Source: Stichopus chloronotus (lineage: Eukaryota > Echinodermata > Holothuroidea > Aspidochirotida > Stichopodidae). Taken from it: a stretch of 64,000 bases of DNA. Below are positions 47,301-59,829 of this stretch, one piece after another. The first letter of the stretch is position 1. Each line of letters begins with the position of its first letter. The position numbers were made by a program, and so were the translations under genes. A model generated the notes under the pieces. That model did not search any database and was not told the origin of the DNA. It saw only the letters and a list, made by a program, of their open reading frames with translations. Location of the stretch: the NCBI GenBank assembly GCA_021234535.1, contig CM037843.1, positions 35,899,200-35,963,199 of the forward strand, written 5' to 3'.

Positions 47301-50300
47301 GGATAAAGTAACGCGTATCAGGTGAGTCCTTCCCTGAACGTCATAAATTTGCATATATAGCTTATGTTTATTCATGATGCCATTGTAAAAAGAAATCTGT
47401 TAATGGTCACTGTGTGAAGGATTTTCAAGAAAAGTATGACTAGTTTCAACATTAATAATGATTAATTCTGTCCCTACTCCAAAATGTGTTTTTTTTTTAT
47501 GTCACGTGTACTTTTAATTGCATATTTTTTACGTATAATTTATAAGCCTATGGAAACGAATAGAGATGACGGTTTAAAGTTCCACTCTACTCACACATAT
47601 CATGAGTATGAAAAATACCTGCAACGGTCTCTAAATCTGATCCACCGAATTCCCCCCACCCCCCCCCCTCTCCCTTTTCACTGTCTCTCGGAACAGTCTA
47701 CAATGTGTTCTGGTTTCTTGGTTGAAATCTTATAGCTTACCCTTCCAGCGGAAATGACCATTGTTCAATATTCTTTGAGACACTTATGTTGGGACATGAA
47801 TTGTAACAGCCTATCGTTAAGGGTTCAATGTAAGCGTACCAGACAGATAGCCCCCCAGATTTGAAATCGACGATCACAGATTAATACCATTTTCACCTTT
47901 CTGCTCTTGTTTAAAACATCAACATTCTGTAAATATTGTCCAAAATCCTGTTTTTTTCTCTTCATAAAGATACAAGGCAAAATAGGCTACAAAACCCATG
48001 CAATCGTTCCAAGAAAAGCTCCAAAACCATTAAGAAAAGAGAAAGTAGATAATATAAACAAATATGGTCATTATACTCCAATTTACCTGATACTGTCTTG
48101 TCAAATCCTTAGTGAATGTTGCGTATTCTTCTGTAAAGATGCAGGGACATGCAAACCTGAGGAGGGATAGGAAAATAATCAACGATGATGAGTGAACCTT
48201 TACGTGAAATTTTGGAAGTCGGGTGAAGGTGATGATAGATATACTTCTGGGTAAAATAAGTGCTATTGGGCTATTCACCACTATGTATTTGTGTGGAGTC
48301 CACGATATGCATATGTCCCAAATCTTTCCATGAAACTATTTTTAGAGAAATAGGTTTACAGAAGATAACCTTCTTCATAATGACGTAATCACATATCTAT
48401 CATGTATTTTGCAGACCTTAAGCAACTCGAAAAAATTCTCAAAAAAAAAATGTGACACTGTTAAGTTTATCATGTATTAAAGTGTAAAAAATTGCATGTC
48501 AGGCCACTGTACGATGATTTTGTTACAAGTTTGTTTAAAGACGATGTTGATTTAACGTGCTATTATCTCATCCCTACACGTAGTATACAGGGAGGAGGTA
48601 TTGTACTCACTCGAGAGGTTGATGTCGCCAAAAATGACTCTTAAATGGTAGCCCATGTTACACACTTGTAATTATTCAACCGAAACTTGGTGGGTAAGTA
48701 GCCCTTATGTGGGGGTGCCTCATAATATACAAATGGTATGGATTGGGATTACCCACTGGGGTTAGGGGGTGAGAAGGGGTTTCCAAACGTGTGATTGTGT
48801 ATGTATGTGTGTACAACAGAAAGTGTGTCACGATCTCCTCCTAGGCAATAAGTCGGATGACCCTCAAACTTGGTGGGTAGGTGCTAGGGTATGAGATGTA
48901 GTGTCCGCCCGACTGATGACGTCAAAGGTCACAGGTGATGAAAACGAAAGTACATTTTTAGCATTAACTCAATGTGTGAATATCCCAGTTATGGTCACGT
49001 GACTGAAGGTCAAATCGGCAAGTATGCTATAAAAAGGGTTCACACGATCTTCTCTAGACGATATATCGGATGAACTTCAAACTTGGTGGGTAGGTGCCTG
49101 GGTATGAGGTGTAGTGTCGGCTTGACCGATGCCGTCAGAGGTAAAGGTCAAAGGTCACAATTACCGTAGCGCATAACACAGTGCGTTAGGGGCTGGTAGT
49201 GCATGATGTCAATATGACTTCTAAATTTTTGCCTTTACTTGAATGTGACTCGGTATTTCAACCTATGCAACCATGTTTTGGGCTGGGTGATTATGCCTGG
49301 AAGCAATGTCACTTTCCATGCGTAAGTACCTACCTGCAGTCAGTATCTTCTTACAGCGTAGCGTATATGCTCACTACACAGGTGTACAAGAACTCGAGTT
49401 GTTTATGCACTGTGAAGATAATACTAAATCACGCACAACCCGCTCTTCAGGACATTCAAAACATCCAGACTGACAGTGAGTTTGGATCTGAGGAATACTT
49501 TGCCGCTCACACATTTCTATGAATACTTTTGACGCATACTCGATTTGTATGCACAGGTGAACGCACATGCAGCTATTTGTGCCGTTCGAAGCATATATGC
49601 GTTGTACTTCTTAGTAAATAATGGCTCAGCTCACTCTTACTCCCGGAGTACATTAAATGATGAATGACCATGCAAAGCGATAGTAATGAGATTTGCAACT
49701 CCCGTAAATTGCCGAAGCTACTTGTTCCTTTTGTAAAATATCATACATATGAGCCTGTTGTTGGAAAGTTGCTATAGGAAGGAGAAGGTGCAAGGAACTG
49801 GTATAATAAAGAAGTACCATGGTGATTTTTTTTTACTTCATTTCAAGACGTGTCTTTGCGTGATTTAATTTCAGAGGAATTATTGGAGGTGCGGACACTA
49901 CTGTACATGGAAAGTAATAAACAGTTCTATACTCACAAATGAATCGATTTACAGATGAGATCATTAAAATGTTCCAGCTCACTGACTTTCAAAATTGCTA
50001 CTACGTTCACCAAAGAACGCGGTAAATGGCGTTGCAGGATGTCCAAAGTCTCCTGTAGGAAATATGTGTACTGCTCTGCCGAATATTTATGCACCTGCCT
50101 GCAGGCTAGGCACAAGTCGTTTCCACCGATGAATATAGTGACCATTTTCCAGTCGTTGGCTATGTCTATGTTTGGATCGTCTCTCATTTTCTGCACCAGA
50201 GTCTCTGCTTGCAAAGGCATGTGTCTGCCGAAATTCAGGAATAGGACATTATGATAACTATATCCATTTATTCGCATGTACATACCGTCTTTTGTCGGAA

Positions 50301-53300
50301 TCGCAAAAAAAGAATGCCCGAGTCTGAATTTTTATTAAAAGGTTATTCATAATATTAACTCGGGAACAAAAACCCTTCTCACCAAAGTGGTTCAATTGGT
50401 GCGTATACCAAATATTTTTTATTAAGTGCAGTACAAGCAGGAAACAATTTAAAAGTGTTACATCGTCCATGAATTTAAACACTAGATGGTTAGTTGTATA
50501 CTTTACCCCAACTGATACTTGTAGATCTCTGTTTATCGTTTACGACAATCACACCAAACAGAAAACACTTTCACTTCAACTCATACATAAAGCAGTAAAA
50601 ATTTAACTTCTGAAACACTCTATGTAAGTTAGTTTTCCAACAACGTAAACAGTATTTTTAGAACCATGAACAAAATCTTTTCTACTATAAGCAACAGAAA
50701 TCGTTGTATAGGCCTATTGCAATGTCATCACGTTGGCTTACTCTGCTCTGGCACCGACAAAAGCGACATTCATGTTAGCGCCCTCACTATCTTCATCTCC
50801 CACTCCGACCGAGAAACCCTTGACGTCAGGATTGAAAAATTTCAGTATATCTGAGATAGAGAATAAAGAGTTTGATTTTAAACAATAAACAGGAAATTAA
50901 ACTGTCATCTCTACAAGTTACTTTGTAGTTACTATACGTGAGCTGTTTCCCTATGGTTGAAGTTATATTCACACGATGCAGTTCTGTCATAGTGACGTCC
51001 AAGGGACCTGAACAACCTATTAACAGAAAGCGTGAACATGGTAGGTATGTATTGCTTGGTTTGTAATGGACTGCGTTTTCCCGGGTTTTGCAGAAAACGT
51101 AAGTACTCGTTAACTTGTCGATTGATACGGATGGAGGGAAATGCATTCTGTTGAAGTAAAAATATACAGTCAGTTGATTTTTGGAATAAAGTTACTAGAA
51201 ATTCAACTTACTCGGAAGTGTAAATATCTCATCTATTTCCTCATCTCCACCGACACTGGGAATCAAAGATATTGATCATTAATAATAAGCTGAGATAATG
51301 AATGTAAGATAGTTGGATATCATATTCACTTGTAGCATTAGCACGCGCAGTCTCCTAGACTTCTCTTATACATTGAGGAATCACAGAAGCCTCAATATGA
51401 GCTAAGATGTGATATGAAGGTGGGGTAGTTGGTGAACTCGGCAGCTATTATGACTGCATTCACTGACGATACTTTTGGCCTATCAATTGCAAAGGGTTGG
51501 AAGGTTTACTAGAGTATCCATCCCAGCTCTTAACTGAAACTCTGAAGATAGAGATATAATTAAAATATTCATTTCCCTAATGATTACTGGTAGCTTCTTA
51601 CACAAATACCTAGCATAATTAATAAAAACTGCTAACAATAAATAATGTAATTAATATCGTAACTAACGGTCATCATAATAGTAATAAAAAAAATACATAC
51701 CTCCATGATCTGCCTCTGAATTCATACGCTAAACTGACAAGAGTGCATGACTCCGCTCCGAATGCTGCCTGCGGAGACGTCATATGAAACCACACTAAAG
51801 CATTCGAGAAGCTGTTGGGCCTATCACACAACTTTACTGTATATATACAGAACCTAATGAACCAATCACTGGCTTTGACCATGATGTGGAAATACGAATT
51901 GACTAATCACTAATACATGAGAACATCTACAAAGAAACACACAGATGGTTGAGGTAACACCGTGGTGCTCTGTTTGAGATAGAGAGACAGAATAACAAAT
52001 GATAGAGAAGGGACTAGGCCTACACGAAGGGACCTGTACTATTACACTGTGAGAGTTATAGGTTACCTATACAGGTAAGCTGTTATCAAACCAAGCTATA
52101 GGTATCTATAAGGTACTTCTATTTCAATTTCAGTAATTAAATGCTTTACTTCTTCAGTAGGCCTATGATTATTCTTATCAATCATACAGTATTAACCACC
52201 TGACCCTCGAAACAAAAATTGAAAGATGTAGCGTGCAAAAACTGATGTCATTCATGTGTATTGAGTGTACTGTAATCAGTTCATGTTGCAGTGGCATACT
52301 ACAGCGAACACTTCAAAGCAGACGATTTTCTTTGTAGTCCTCCTTCCTTGTTGAAATATTTGTACATTTCACATTTTATCGACATTATCAACAAATAGTG
52401 CACTCTTACATGGAACTATAAATTCTGTAATAGCTCCATGAATCTACTGATGAAAATTAGCTGAATGGAAAGTCTCACCGTCAAAGAATCTCCCAACGCT
52501 GCCACTACATTGATGTCTGAAGGTCTCAGGCGATGAACTAAAAGAAAATGGGATTTGTATATATTTCATGGGAGGGATGAACACAAGAACGATAAAAAAA
52601 ATTAAACTTGAAAGAACCCCGAATTGGTACCCTAGCTATTCTCTTAGAAATTCAACCGTGATTACGTAATCGTTGTGCTATATTAAGAAAATGTATTTTT
52701 ATCTGAGAATAAACCTGCACACATTGCTTAAGTGAGAACATTTGGTGATATTCATCAACTCTTTGCATTTAGAAAAGGTAAGTTCAGTCGTTCTATTTCT
52801 AAACGATCCAGATTTGCACATTTTATGCCAATTTAGAACGACAAGTCACTGTGTGGTGATTAAGAAATTGTTCAATATACCCATTTGGTAAAAGCAGTTA
52901 AAAAACATACTCGTTATTTATCCCCACGTTTTTGTTTCTTTTTTCTTCATTACTTGATAAGAAAGAAATAAAAGGGCGAAGGGATGTTCTCAATATTTTG
53001 CCTTAATTCTCTTGCTGGCGTCTATCTCTATGAGAAATTTTAATATTGATTTTGATTAATTTACATCACATTGTGATATCACTTGTTTCGAAGTAAAGTT
53101 ACGTCTATAGTCATTTCATCCACACTGTTAAAAATGAAACTTGTAAAATGTAAATTTACAGAAAATAAAATAAAGAAATACGAAAGGAATACAGAAATGT
53201 TTTGGTAATTAGTTTCCAGACAATTTCTGTAATTCTTATATCTTTCTTTGTTTTATTTTCTGTAAATTTACAAACATTTTTTACAGTGCACATTCGTCGA

Positions 53301-55374
53301 TTTGTAATAGAATCATCTTCAATTTCAGAGTAAGTTGTTGCTTGCAATATATCCTATCATGTCATAATCAGGCATCACATTTTTTAGTTACGGCAAGCCA
53401 CATTTTTTTTTTGTCACTTAACGATTTGGTGCACGGACTAAAATTCTCACGATAGGACATTAACCATTTAGATAATGGTTCATTAAAAACTGGTATATCT
53501 ACCTGACGTTGCAGCTTCATTCGAAGGAATTCTTCGGCATTTAAATGGCATGTTATGTTTCTGAACATAAAATGTGAATGAGGATAAAGACCTTGTAATG
53601 ATTTCACATTTATCGATGAATTTCTTTTTAATGGCAAATTATGAATAAAAGTAGTGTACATTAATAATAAATGTTACTTTTAAGGTAAATTAATATACAA
53701 ACTTGTGATCTTGGTGTAATCTATCTATTATAGACAGATGTTTATAAATTTTACAGGCAACAAAGAAAATATGAGGGAAAAATCATGGAAAACATTCTGA
53801 ATCCGTCAACCCCTTGCTTCTAAGTGTAAAGTCCATCAGAAAATAACGTTCTATCCAATTTATTGATTAAATTACTTTCATTTCGCTCGTTCTGTCTTCC
53901 TCATTTGTCTGACCATGGTATATGAAATAAACACTTACGTAATCCTCCGTGCAGCCAATGATGGGTCTCGAAATATTGAGGTTTAATGACAGGTTGTTAA
54001 CAAGATCTTCGATAAATTCAAGATATGTGTCAAAACCATCTGTACCTACAAAACACAAGAAACCAACAGAGAGAAAGATATATTGAAAGGCGTAAATATT
54101 ACAAGTGTCGAGAATTTTTTCTCCATTTTTATCTTTACATGTGACATGAAAAACACATTTTGGATTATGGACCGAATAAATCAGTTTCATCATGAATAAA
54201 CATCAGCCAAATATTCGAATTTGTGCAGTCAAGGGTGGGACTCATGATATGCTTTATGTTGTCCTTTGTTTACTTTACTTTTATGTCATGGTCTATTGAA
54301 AATTTATTTGCTCTGAGGGTTTCATCTCGGAAACAATGCATTGTCCTCTTTAAAAATATTTACCTCAGTCATCAATGAAAACCCCTGTAATAAAGAGACA
54401 ATAAATATACACCTAAAAAAAAAAGAAAAAAAAGCAATAGGCATACACTATCCAACACTGTACTTCATTGGTTTGCATTTTCAAAAGATTTTGAAAATCA
54501 ATATCTCAAAAACTGTGACAGATGAAACACAGTTCCCATCTATTGTCATCGCGGTTTCACTCTGTAGCTTGTAAATAAAAGTTAGTTCTTTTCTAGATGT
54601 ATGTCATTTGGTGTTTAATTTTAATTTTTTTTTTGTGGTATAGGACCGACTGCAGTGCTTTGTACGTATAACATGCTGGAAATTTACAGGTCTGGCTACA
54701 AACTGATGAAGAGACCAAAAGGTCACGGTAAGAAGGGGAGTGATTGGTGGGTGATGGAGAGCGATTGAATCGTGTCGACGCTTCGAACCACACTGAGGGT
54801 CAAGGGATCAATGATGAAGTAAACCAATCAGGAGCATCGAAACCTATACATAAATCGTCGCCACCCAGTATTAAACAATCCCGTAGTTATTGCGAAATAT
54901 TTTGTAGTGTATACTTCTTCCATTCTAATGTAACTTACCTTTTGAACTAGTCAGCCGATGTAAATGAAGAAAAAGTTAATAAACTTGGCGTGAGAATATT
55001 GAACTCTGTTTGTCCTCTGAAGTACGGATGCCTGTAATGAACTCACTTTACACAACAATTAATGCCCATCTAAAAATCTAATTAGGCTAATTTAACTCAA
55101 AACAGTGGAGGCTGTTTTTGCTACATGGACAGTACTGCACTATAAACTATCTGTCCACTTATCTGTCTCGTCGACCTTACCCTATAACGGTTTCAGTGCA
55201 TCACAGCACATATGTTGTGGCCATACAGCAAATACTCTTGTGGAATGTCCCTTAATGCACAGTGAAGATGAGTTTAACATGAATTAACTCACCTTCTTGA
55301 TTATCAGCAGATGGTACCAGTCCGTGTATGTTGCTGAAAATGAGAGCCAAGACCACAAATAAAAACAGTTCCAT
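44357..55374 (-). CDS. phospholipase-B1-like SGNH lipase, upstream paralogue, complete
   Basis: Thirteen coding exons: 55374-55293, 54045-53939, 53560-53503, 52537-52479, 51768-51701, 51255-51212, 50850-50742, 50224-49937, 48156-48087, 46767-46663, 46203-46108, 45063-44998, 44485-44357. All GT-AG, all phases consistent; 1281 bases, 426 aa. Signal peptide [22 protein letters not shown] blocks: [10 protein letters not shown] (Ser), VGARAEH (Gly), [13 protein letters not shown] (Asn), [10 protein letters not shown] (Asp, His). [31 protein letters not shown] and [11 protein letters not shown] are further PLB1 signatures. The last exon gives [11 protein letters not shown] and a hydrophobic end ([14 protein letters not shown]), suggesting a GPI or membrane anchor. 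Exons 3-8 and 10-12 have exactly the same lengths as in the neighbouring paralogue (58, 59, 68, 44, 109, 288; 105, 96, 66), proof of tandem duplication. Expected role: extracellular or brush-border phospholipase/lysophospholipase; substrate not shown by sequence. Confidence 0.9.
48820..49200. repeat. two-unit ~213-bp repeat with DR1 motif in lipase intron 8
   Basis: CACGATCTCCTCCTAGGCAA (48829) and CACACGATCTTCTCTAGACG (49041) begin two diverged units, each with TTCAAACTTGGTGGGTAGGT (or CCTCAAACTTGGTGGGTAGG), a GGGTATGAG-TGTAGTGTC segment and a closing GTCAAAGGTCAC. The second ends in AGGTCAAAGGTCA (49145-49157), an exact DR1 consensus; the first has ACGTCAAAGGTCA (48919-48931). Confidence 0.65.
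53123..53288. mobile_element. 166-bp MITE-like inverted repeat in lipase intron 3
   Basis: CACTGTTAAAAATG at the left end and its imperfect complement (CATTTTTTACAGTG) at the right end. Just inside, TGTAAATTTACAGAAAATAA at 53151-53170 pairs with the complementary stretch at 53257-53276, and the match continues to 27 bases with one mismatch. It would form a long hairpin. The CACTGTAAAAAATG-type ends suggest a non-autonomous DNA transposon. The target duplication is unclear. Confidence 0.6.
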
Positions 55375-55446
55375 TTCTGTTTGAGTTGCAACAGATGAAG
55401 ATTTCCTGTGATTCTATATAACTATAACCATTACCAAAGATCAAAC

Positions 55447-55453
55447 TTTTATA
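55447..55453 (-). promoter_or_regulatory. possible TATA box of the upstream lipase
   Basis: TATAAAA on the minus strand about 75 bases before the ATG at 55374, within GGTTATAAAAGTTTGATC. Position is compatible with a short 5' UTR. Not confirmed by other promoter elements. Confidence 0.4.
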
Positions 55454-56575
55454 ACCATGCAACACCAATCGTACACAGGCCTATATGTACGGAGGGTATG
55501 AGACCATTGAAGTCACAACTGATGTGCTTTCGTTAAAATGTTGACCATACTGTAGAGAAATCAGGAATAGAGTGCATGATTATCAGGGATTACATTAAGA
55601 GGATTTAGATATAGCGATTTCAAGCTACTGATGTTAACCCTCTCGACATAGTCGATACACAAAGCAATGGAAACACACGTGATTAGATGTGACAAAATTT
55701 ACTTGTTCGTCATAGGTATTCTGTTTATGATGAAAATCAATGGTTTGCTACATGAATCTACTACGTCTTTAAGCTGGGTTTCTTTCAAAACATGTGTACA
55801 AATGGCTTGCAGGCTACTTCGACCGCATTTAATTTCATTGGGCTTTTTTCCTTTTCAAATTCCCATTTTTTCTATACTCAAGTATTTTTGGGAGGAGGGG
55901 ACTAACATAATCTTAAATGGCAATTAATGATTATGAACCTTGAACCCTTGCAACATTCAGTCAAACACATGAATAGTCTAAGTTGAGATTTCATTGTTTT
56001 GATGTTATCTCAAATTATTCTGCAGTAAGGTATCGAAATTTATTAAGGGGGGGGGGGGTGTCTTGCATGCTCTGCATCGAGGGAATGGAAGTTTTGCACA
56101 CGACGTTTCAACCGTCGTCTCTCACAAAGCAATATTTTATTTTTTACCATCAAATGTCTACTAATTCGTACAGTTTCCAAAACATCCGACTTTTGTATTT
56201 GCGTTTTAGAAGTTTCGTGAGGATGCTCACAACAGTGCAAGTAACATTGGACGCCGAATCAACAGTCAAAGAATTACGATGAAAACAATTCCATCATATG
56301 CGAGTAGTAACAGTGTATTATATCCTAACGTTACCAGGCCCCGATCGAGGATCAGTGGGGGGGGGGGGGCACTTGGCGCATGTCCACACTCCCTCACCCC
56401 TCCCTTTCGATGACCATTATTTCTTTTTGTAACCAAATGAGCAAATAGATAGGGAGAATATGCATCCCATACGGTTGGAAATCGCATCATCTACGAGCAT
56501 GTAGAATAAAACTTTCCAGGGGATTGACCCCCTACACCACCCGACGCGGCATCGGGCTTTCAACGCTCGATTGCG
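55454..56575. other. upstream of the lipase cluster, no gene seen
   Basis: No exon or third lipase copy is found. Two G-runs follow short repeat-like ends: 56047-56057, and about 56349-56361 after CCAGGCCCCGATCGAGGATC, the latter resembling the end of the MITE at 21974. Confidence 0.4.
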
Positions 56576-58420
56576 ATAGCGTCTAATGAACTGATCTGAA
56601 AAATTTACAGTAGGCCATGATTAACGAAAGAACTTAATGTAAGGAAACAACATGAAAGTTGTGCTCTTGTGTACCGACTAACGTGAGTCTCCATGATCAT
56701 GGTGTATTATTTGGAAAGTGCCATGATTGGACAACTCCTCAGCAATATTGTGATGTGCAGTTGTCATTATTTACACTTGTTGTGAATGATTTTGACAAGG
56801 TTTTACATGAAATTACTTTCAGGAATTGGTGTCTAAGACAACGGAGGAATTATTACGGAAGGGGGATGTGCTTCCTGCACGACATATCAATGTAATGCGA
56901 GAGCTCATATGTTGACACTTCGTAACTTTTTTTTCAGATTTGTGTAATGGCCTTTAATGTTTAAGCTCAGAGAAATTCTATAATATGATGTGAATTTCTA
57001 ATCGTTCACACCATTTTTTTTGACTGTGTTACATTGCATAACAAAAGCATATAATGCAAAGGAGAGTATTTCTGACTTCGCCCTCTAGTTGCAGTTATTG
57101 TTTGCTAGAAAAGTTCACTGTCATTGGAAATAGGATATTTATAAAGACAGAGCCGTTTGAATATTTTTGCAACCTCAGTTTCCAATCAAAACAAGTGCTT
57201 TGGAAAGATAGATGAATTCGGTCTCAGTAAAAGCAGAGACCTGGGACGTCTCCGAGGCTTCTGTTTTTATTTAGATCTTAGTATGAAGTGCATATTTCGT
57301 GAATTATAGAATTTTTTTTATCTCATTATGGGATAATTCTCGTGACCGATTTGCTAATTTCAACCGTCGAAAAACTAATTTGAAGAAGGTGTGGGGCTTG
57401 GACGACACCTCGTGTCAGCTGTAAAGAACTTTTTCTTTTATTATTAAAACATGTAAAGTTGTGATATAAACCATTTGAAAACTTACCTGTATGTTGTACT
57501 ATAAGCGTCTATTGAACTGACTTGAAAATTTAGAGTAGAACATGATTAAGGAAACAAAGCCAAAGAAAAAAAAAATCAAAAGTTGAGCTCTTCTGCAACT
57601 GCTCTCGATTATTCACGGTCATGATAACTTCCATCAATTTTTAACTCGTCAGCTGTATCGTGAAGTGCAACTTGTATCAGCCGTAAAAAGTTTGACAAGG
57701 TTGTACAGAAAACTCCTTTTGAAAATTAGAGTCTTAGATAATGGAGGAAATATAAGGCGTTTTGCGCAACTACGTGCGCAACACACCACAGTCAGGAGAA
57801 AGCTCACATGTAGGCATTTCGTAACTATTTTCAGATGTGCGTACCATGGCCGTCTAACGTTTATGCTAACAGAGCGTGAAAAGTATGGTGTAAAGTTTTA
57901 ATCTTTTACTCCATTAATTATACCATGTCATTTAGCCTAGAAGAAGGATGTAATGCTAAAGAAAGTATTTGTGATTTTGCTTTCTGTTTGTAGTCATTTT
58001 TCGCAAGAGAAGTTCACTGTCATCATGTGCTGCTATTGTTTGCCAGCTTCTATTCAGTCTGGCGGTGAGTGAGATCTTCCTGTCTTCTTTTTCCTTGAGC
58101 TACTAATCTCTCCACCTGAGCAATTTAAAAAAATATTTCAACAGAAAAGGAGAAAAAAATTGAAAAGGGAAAGTTTTAAATATTCATTTAAAACTCATTT
58201 TACATTCAAAAGAAACTTTGCTTCGGAAATGTAGGTGAATTCAAAACATGAAACTTTCCTATCAGTAGCATATTACATTAAATATAAAATCGGTTTTATT
58301 ATATTATGGGAAACTGAACAAAATATCAATTTAAACCTTTGGGGAGTGGGGGGACTTGGATGACTTCATCGTGCAACCTAATTTAAAACGTTTTAAAAAC
58401 GTGTAAAATGACTTGGACAT
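56576..58420. repeat. diverged tandem duplication, two units of ~0.92 kb
   Basis: Unit 1 begins near 56580 (GCGTCTAATGAACTGATCTG) and unit 2 near 57504 (GCGTCTATTGAACTGACTTG). Matching landmarks follow in the same order: GTTGTGCTCTTGTG/GTTGAGCTCTTCTG, TTTGACAAGGTTTTACA/TTTGACAAGGTTGTACA, GTCTAAGACAACGGAGGAA/GTCTTAGATAATGGAGGAA, GAAAAGTTCACTGTCAT/GAGAAGTTCACTGTCAT, and a TGTGGGG..CTTGGA block at the end. Frames are not conserved between units, so it looks non-coding or is the wreck of an old mobile element. Confidence 0.7.
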
Positions 58421-58513
58421 ATCGATATATTGTCTATTTCCTCGCCATGTTGATATGGAAGTATAACATGTTAACATCGAGTGTGACATATCCATATATT
58501 ACCTTTGATACTT

Positions 58514-58553
58514 ACAATACAATACAATACAATACAATACAATACAATACAAT
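58514..58553. repeat. (ACAAT)n microsatellite
   Basis: Eight uninterrupted copies of the pentamer ACAAT, read as ACAATACAAT. Confidence 0.9.
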
Positions 58554-58675
58554 ATTGTTTCTCTATGTTGTATCACATGCTAGGTGATTTGTAATGCAGG
58601 GCTACTATAGTACATCACGCGTAAGGGTTACTATAGTGCATCACATGTTACACAGCATTGTTAAGGTAACCGATT

Positions 58676-59809
58676 GTTTCGCCCCCTTGTTAGTTCGCCC
58701 CAAACCAGTTCCTCCCAAATTACCAATTCGCACATGCTGTTTATCAGTTCGCCCAAAGGCCTAGCAGTTCGCCCCACGTACAGAACAGTTAGTCTAATCA
58801 CCCGATGTTTTTTATTATGTGAAAAAATGTGGGAAAGAATCATAAACATATTTATCTAGTTTTTTGGAACGAATTCAAATGGTCATTTGATCTTGGTTTA
58901 TTGATGTTCTATGTTAATTTTACTTGTATCTGATGGAGGAGACATGTTAGTGGCTTTTCATTCTACGTTCTCTCTTGCGTTCATTGTGTCGCTCATGTGT
59001 TTTCAGATCTTTCATATTTTCCTCAAATTTCAAACATTTTGCTTGTATGGTAACATAGTAAGTATGTACGTCAGTTGGAAAAATATTGCGTAAAACAAAT
59101 GTCTTCAATTAAAGCTCAAGTAACTGAAATAATTGAACTTCAACTAGCACAAACAATGAAAATAAGATCATCTGAAGACCTTCATTTTTGGTGTCGATGA
59201 TAATCGTAACCTTTCCATTTAATCATGCAAACGTGTGTGTATGTATGTGTGTATGTGTGTTTGTATGTCAGCGACCCCATACATTGTAAACACGATATCT
59301 CAAAAAGAGAGGCTTGGACTTGTTTTTTGGTGAATGTCAAAGGTCATTTGGGGTCAACAGGGGTGAAATTGTGCAAACATTGTAAACACAATATCTTAAG
59401 AAGGGAAGCGTGGACAGATCTCACATTTTTAGTATGTAAAAAATGTAAATTACTGAAACATTGCAATGACCAAGCACGTTGCACATCCTCACCAATATGT
59501 AGTATGTCAGATTCAAAATATTCATAATTAAATCATCGAAACCACAATGCCTTTGGGCTTTCTGGTTTATGAATAGTGGCAGTATGCTAGTTTCAATTTT
59601 TCCCCTTTTTCCACAATTTACCTTCATAACAGTTTTTTTTTAATTTACCTGTAACAGTTTTTTGAATGTGAAGACTGCTTTGTTGTCATGAAAAGTGTAG
59701 TTGAAAAGTCTTACAACGGCATTTCACGTCAGTTAGGTCAAGGGGTGAACTCTTAGGTATTGGGGGCGAAACGACTTCTACTTTGACGCGAAATTGCAAG
59801 GGGCGAAAC
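58676..59809. mobile_element. ~1.1-kb inverted-repeat element with GTTTCGCCCC ends
   Basis: GTTTCGCCCCCTTG at 58676-58689 and the complement of 59797-59809 (GTTTCGCCCCTTG) form inverted ends differing by one C. Further AGTTCGCCC copies lie inside the left end (58692, 58747, 58768), and GGGGGCGAAACGACTT lies inside the right end (59762). Subterminal repetition like this is typical of non-autonomous DNA transposons. The interior holds a GT-rich tract (59232-59268) and DR1-like GTCAAAGGTCA at 59336-59346, but no transposase. Confidence 0.55.
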
Positions 59810-59829
59810 GACTCGTAATCCATGCTAAG

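Noticed and set aside
27825..55374. One two-domain lipase gene
   Set aside because: Each copy has its own signal-peptide exon, possible TATA box, hydrophobic C-terminus and stop codon.
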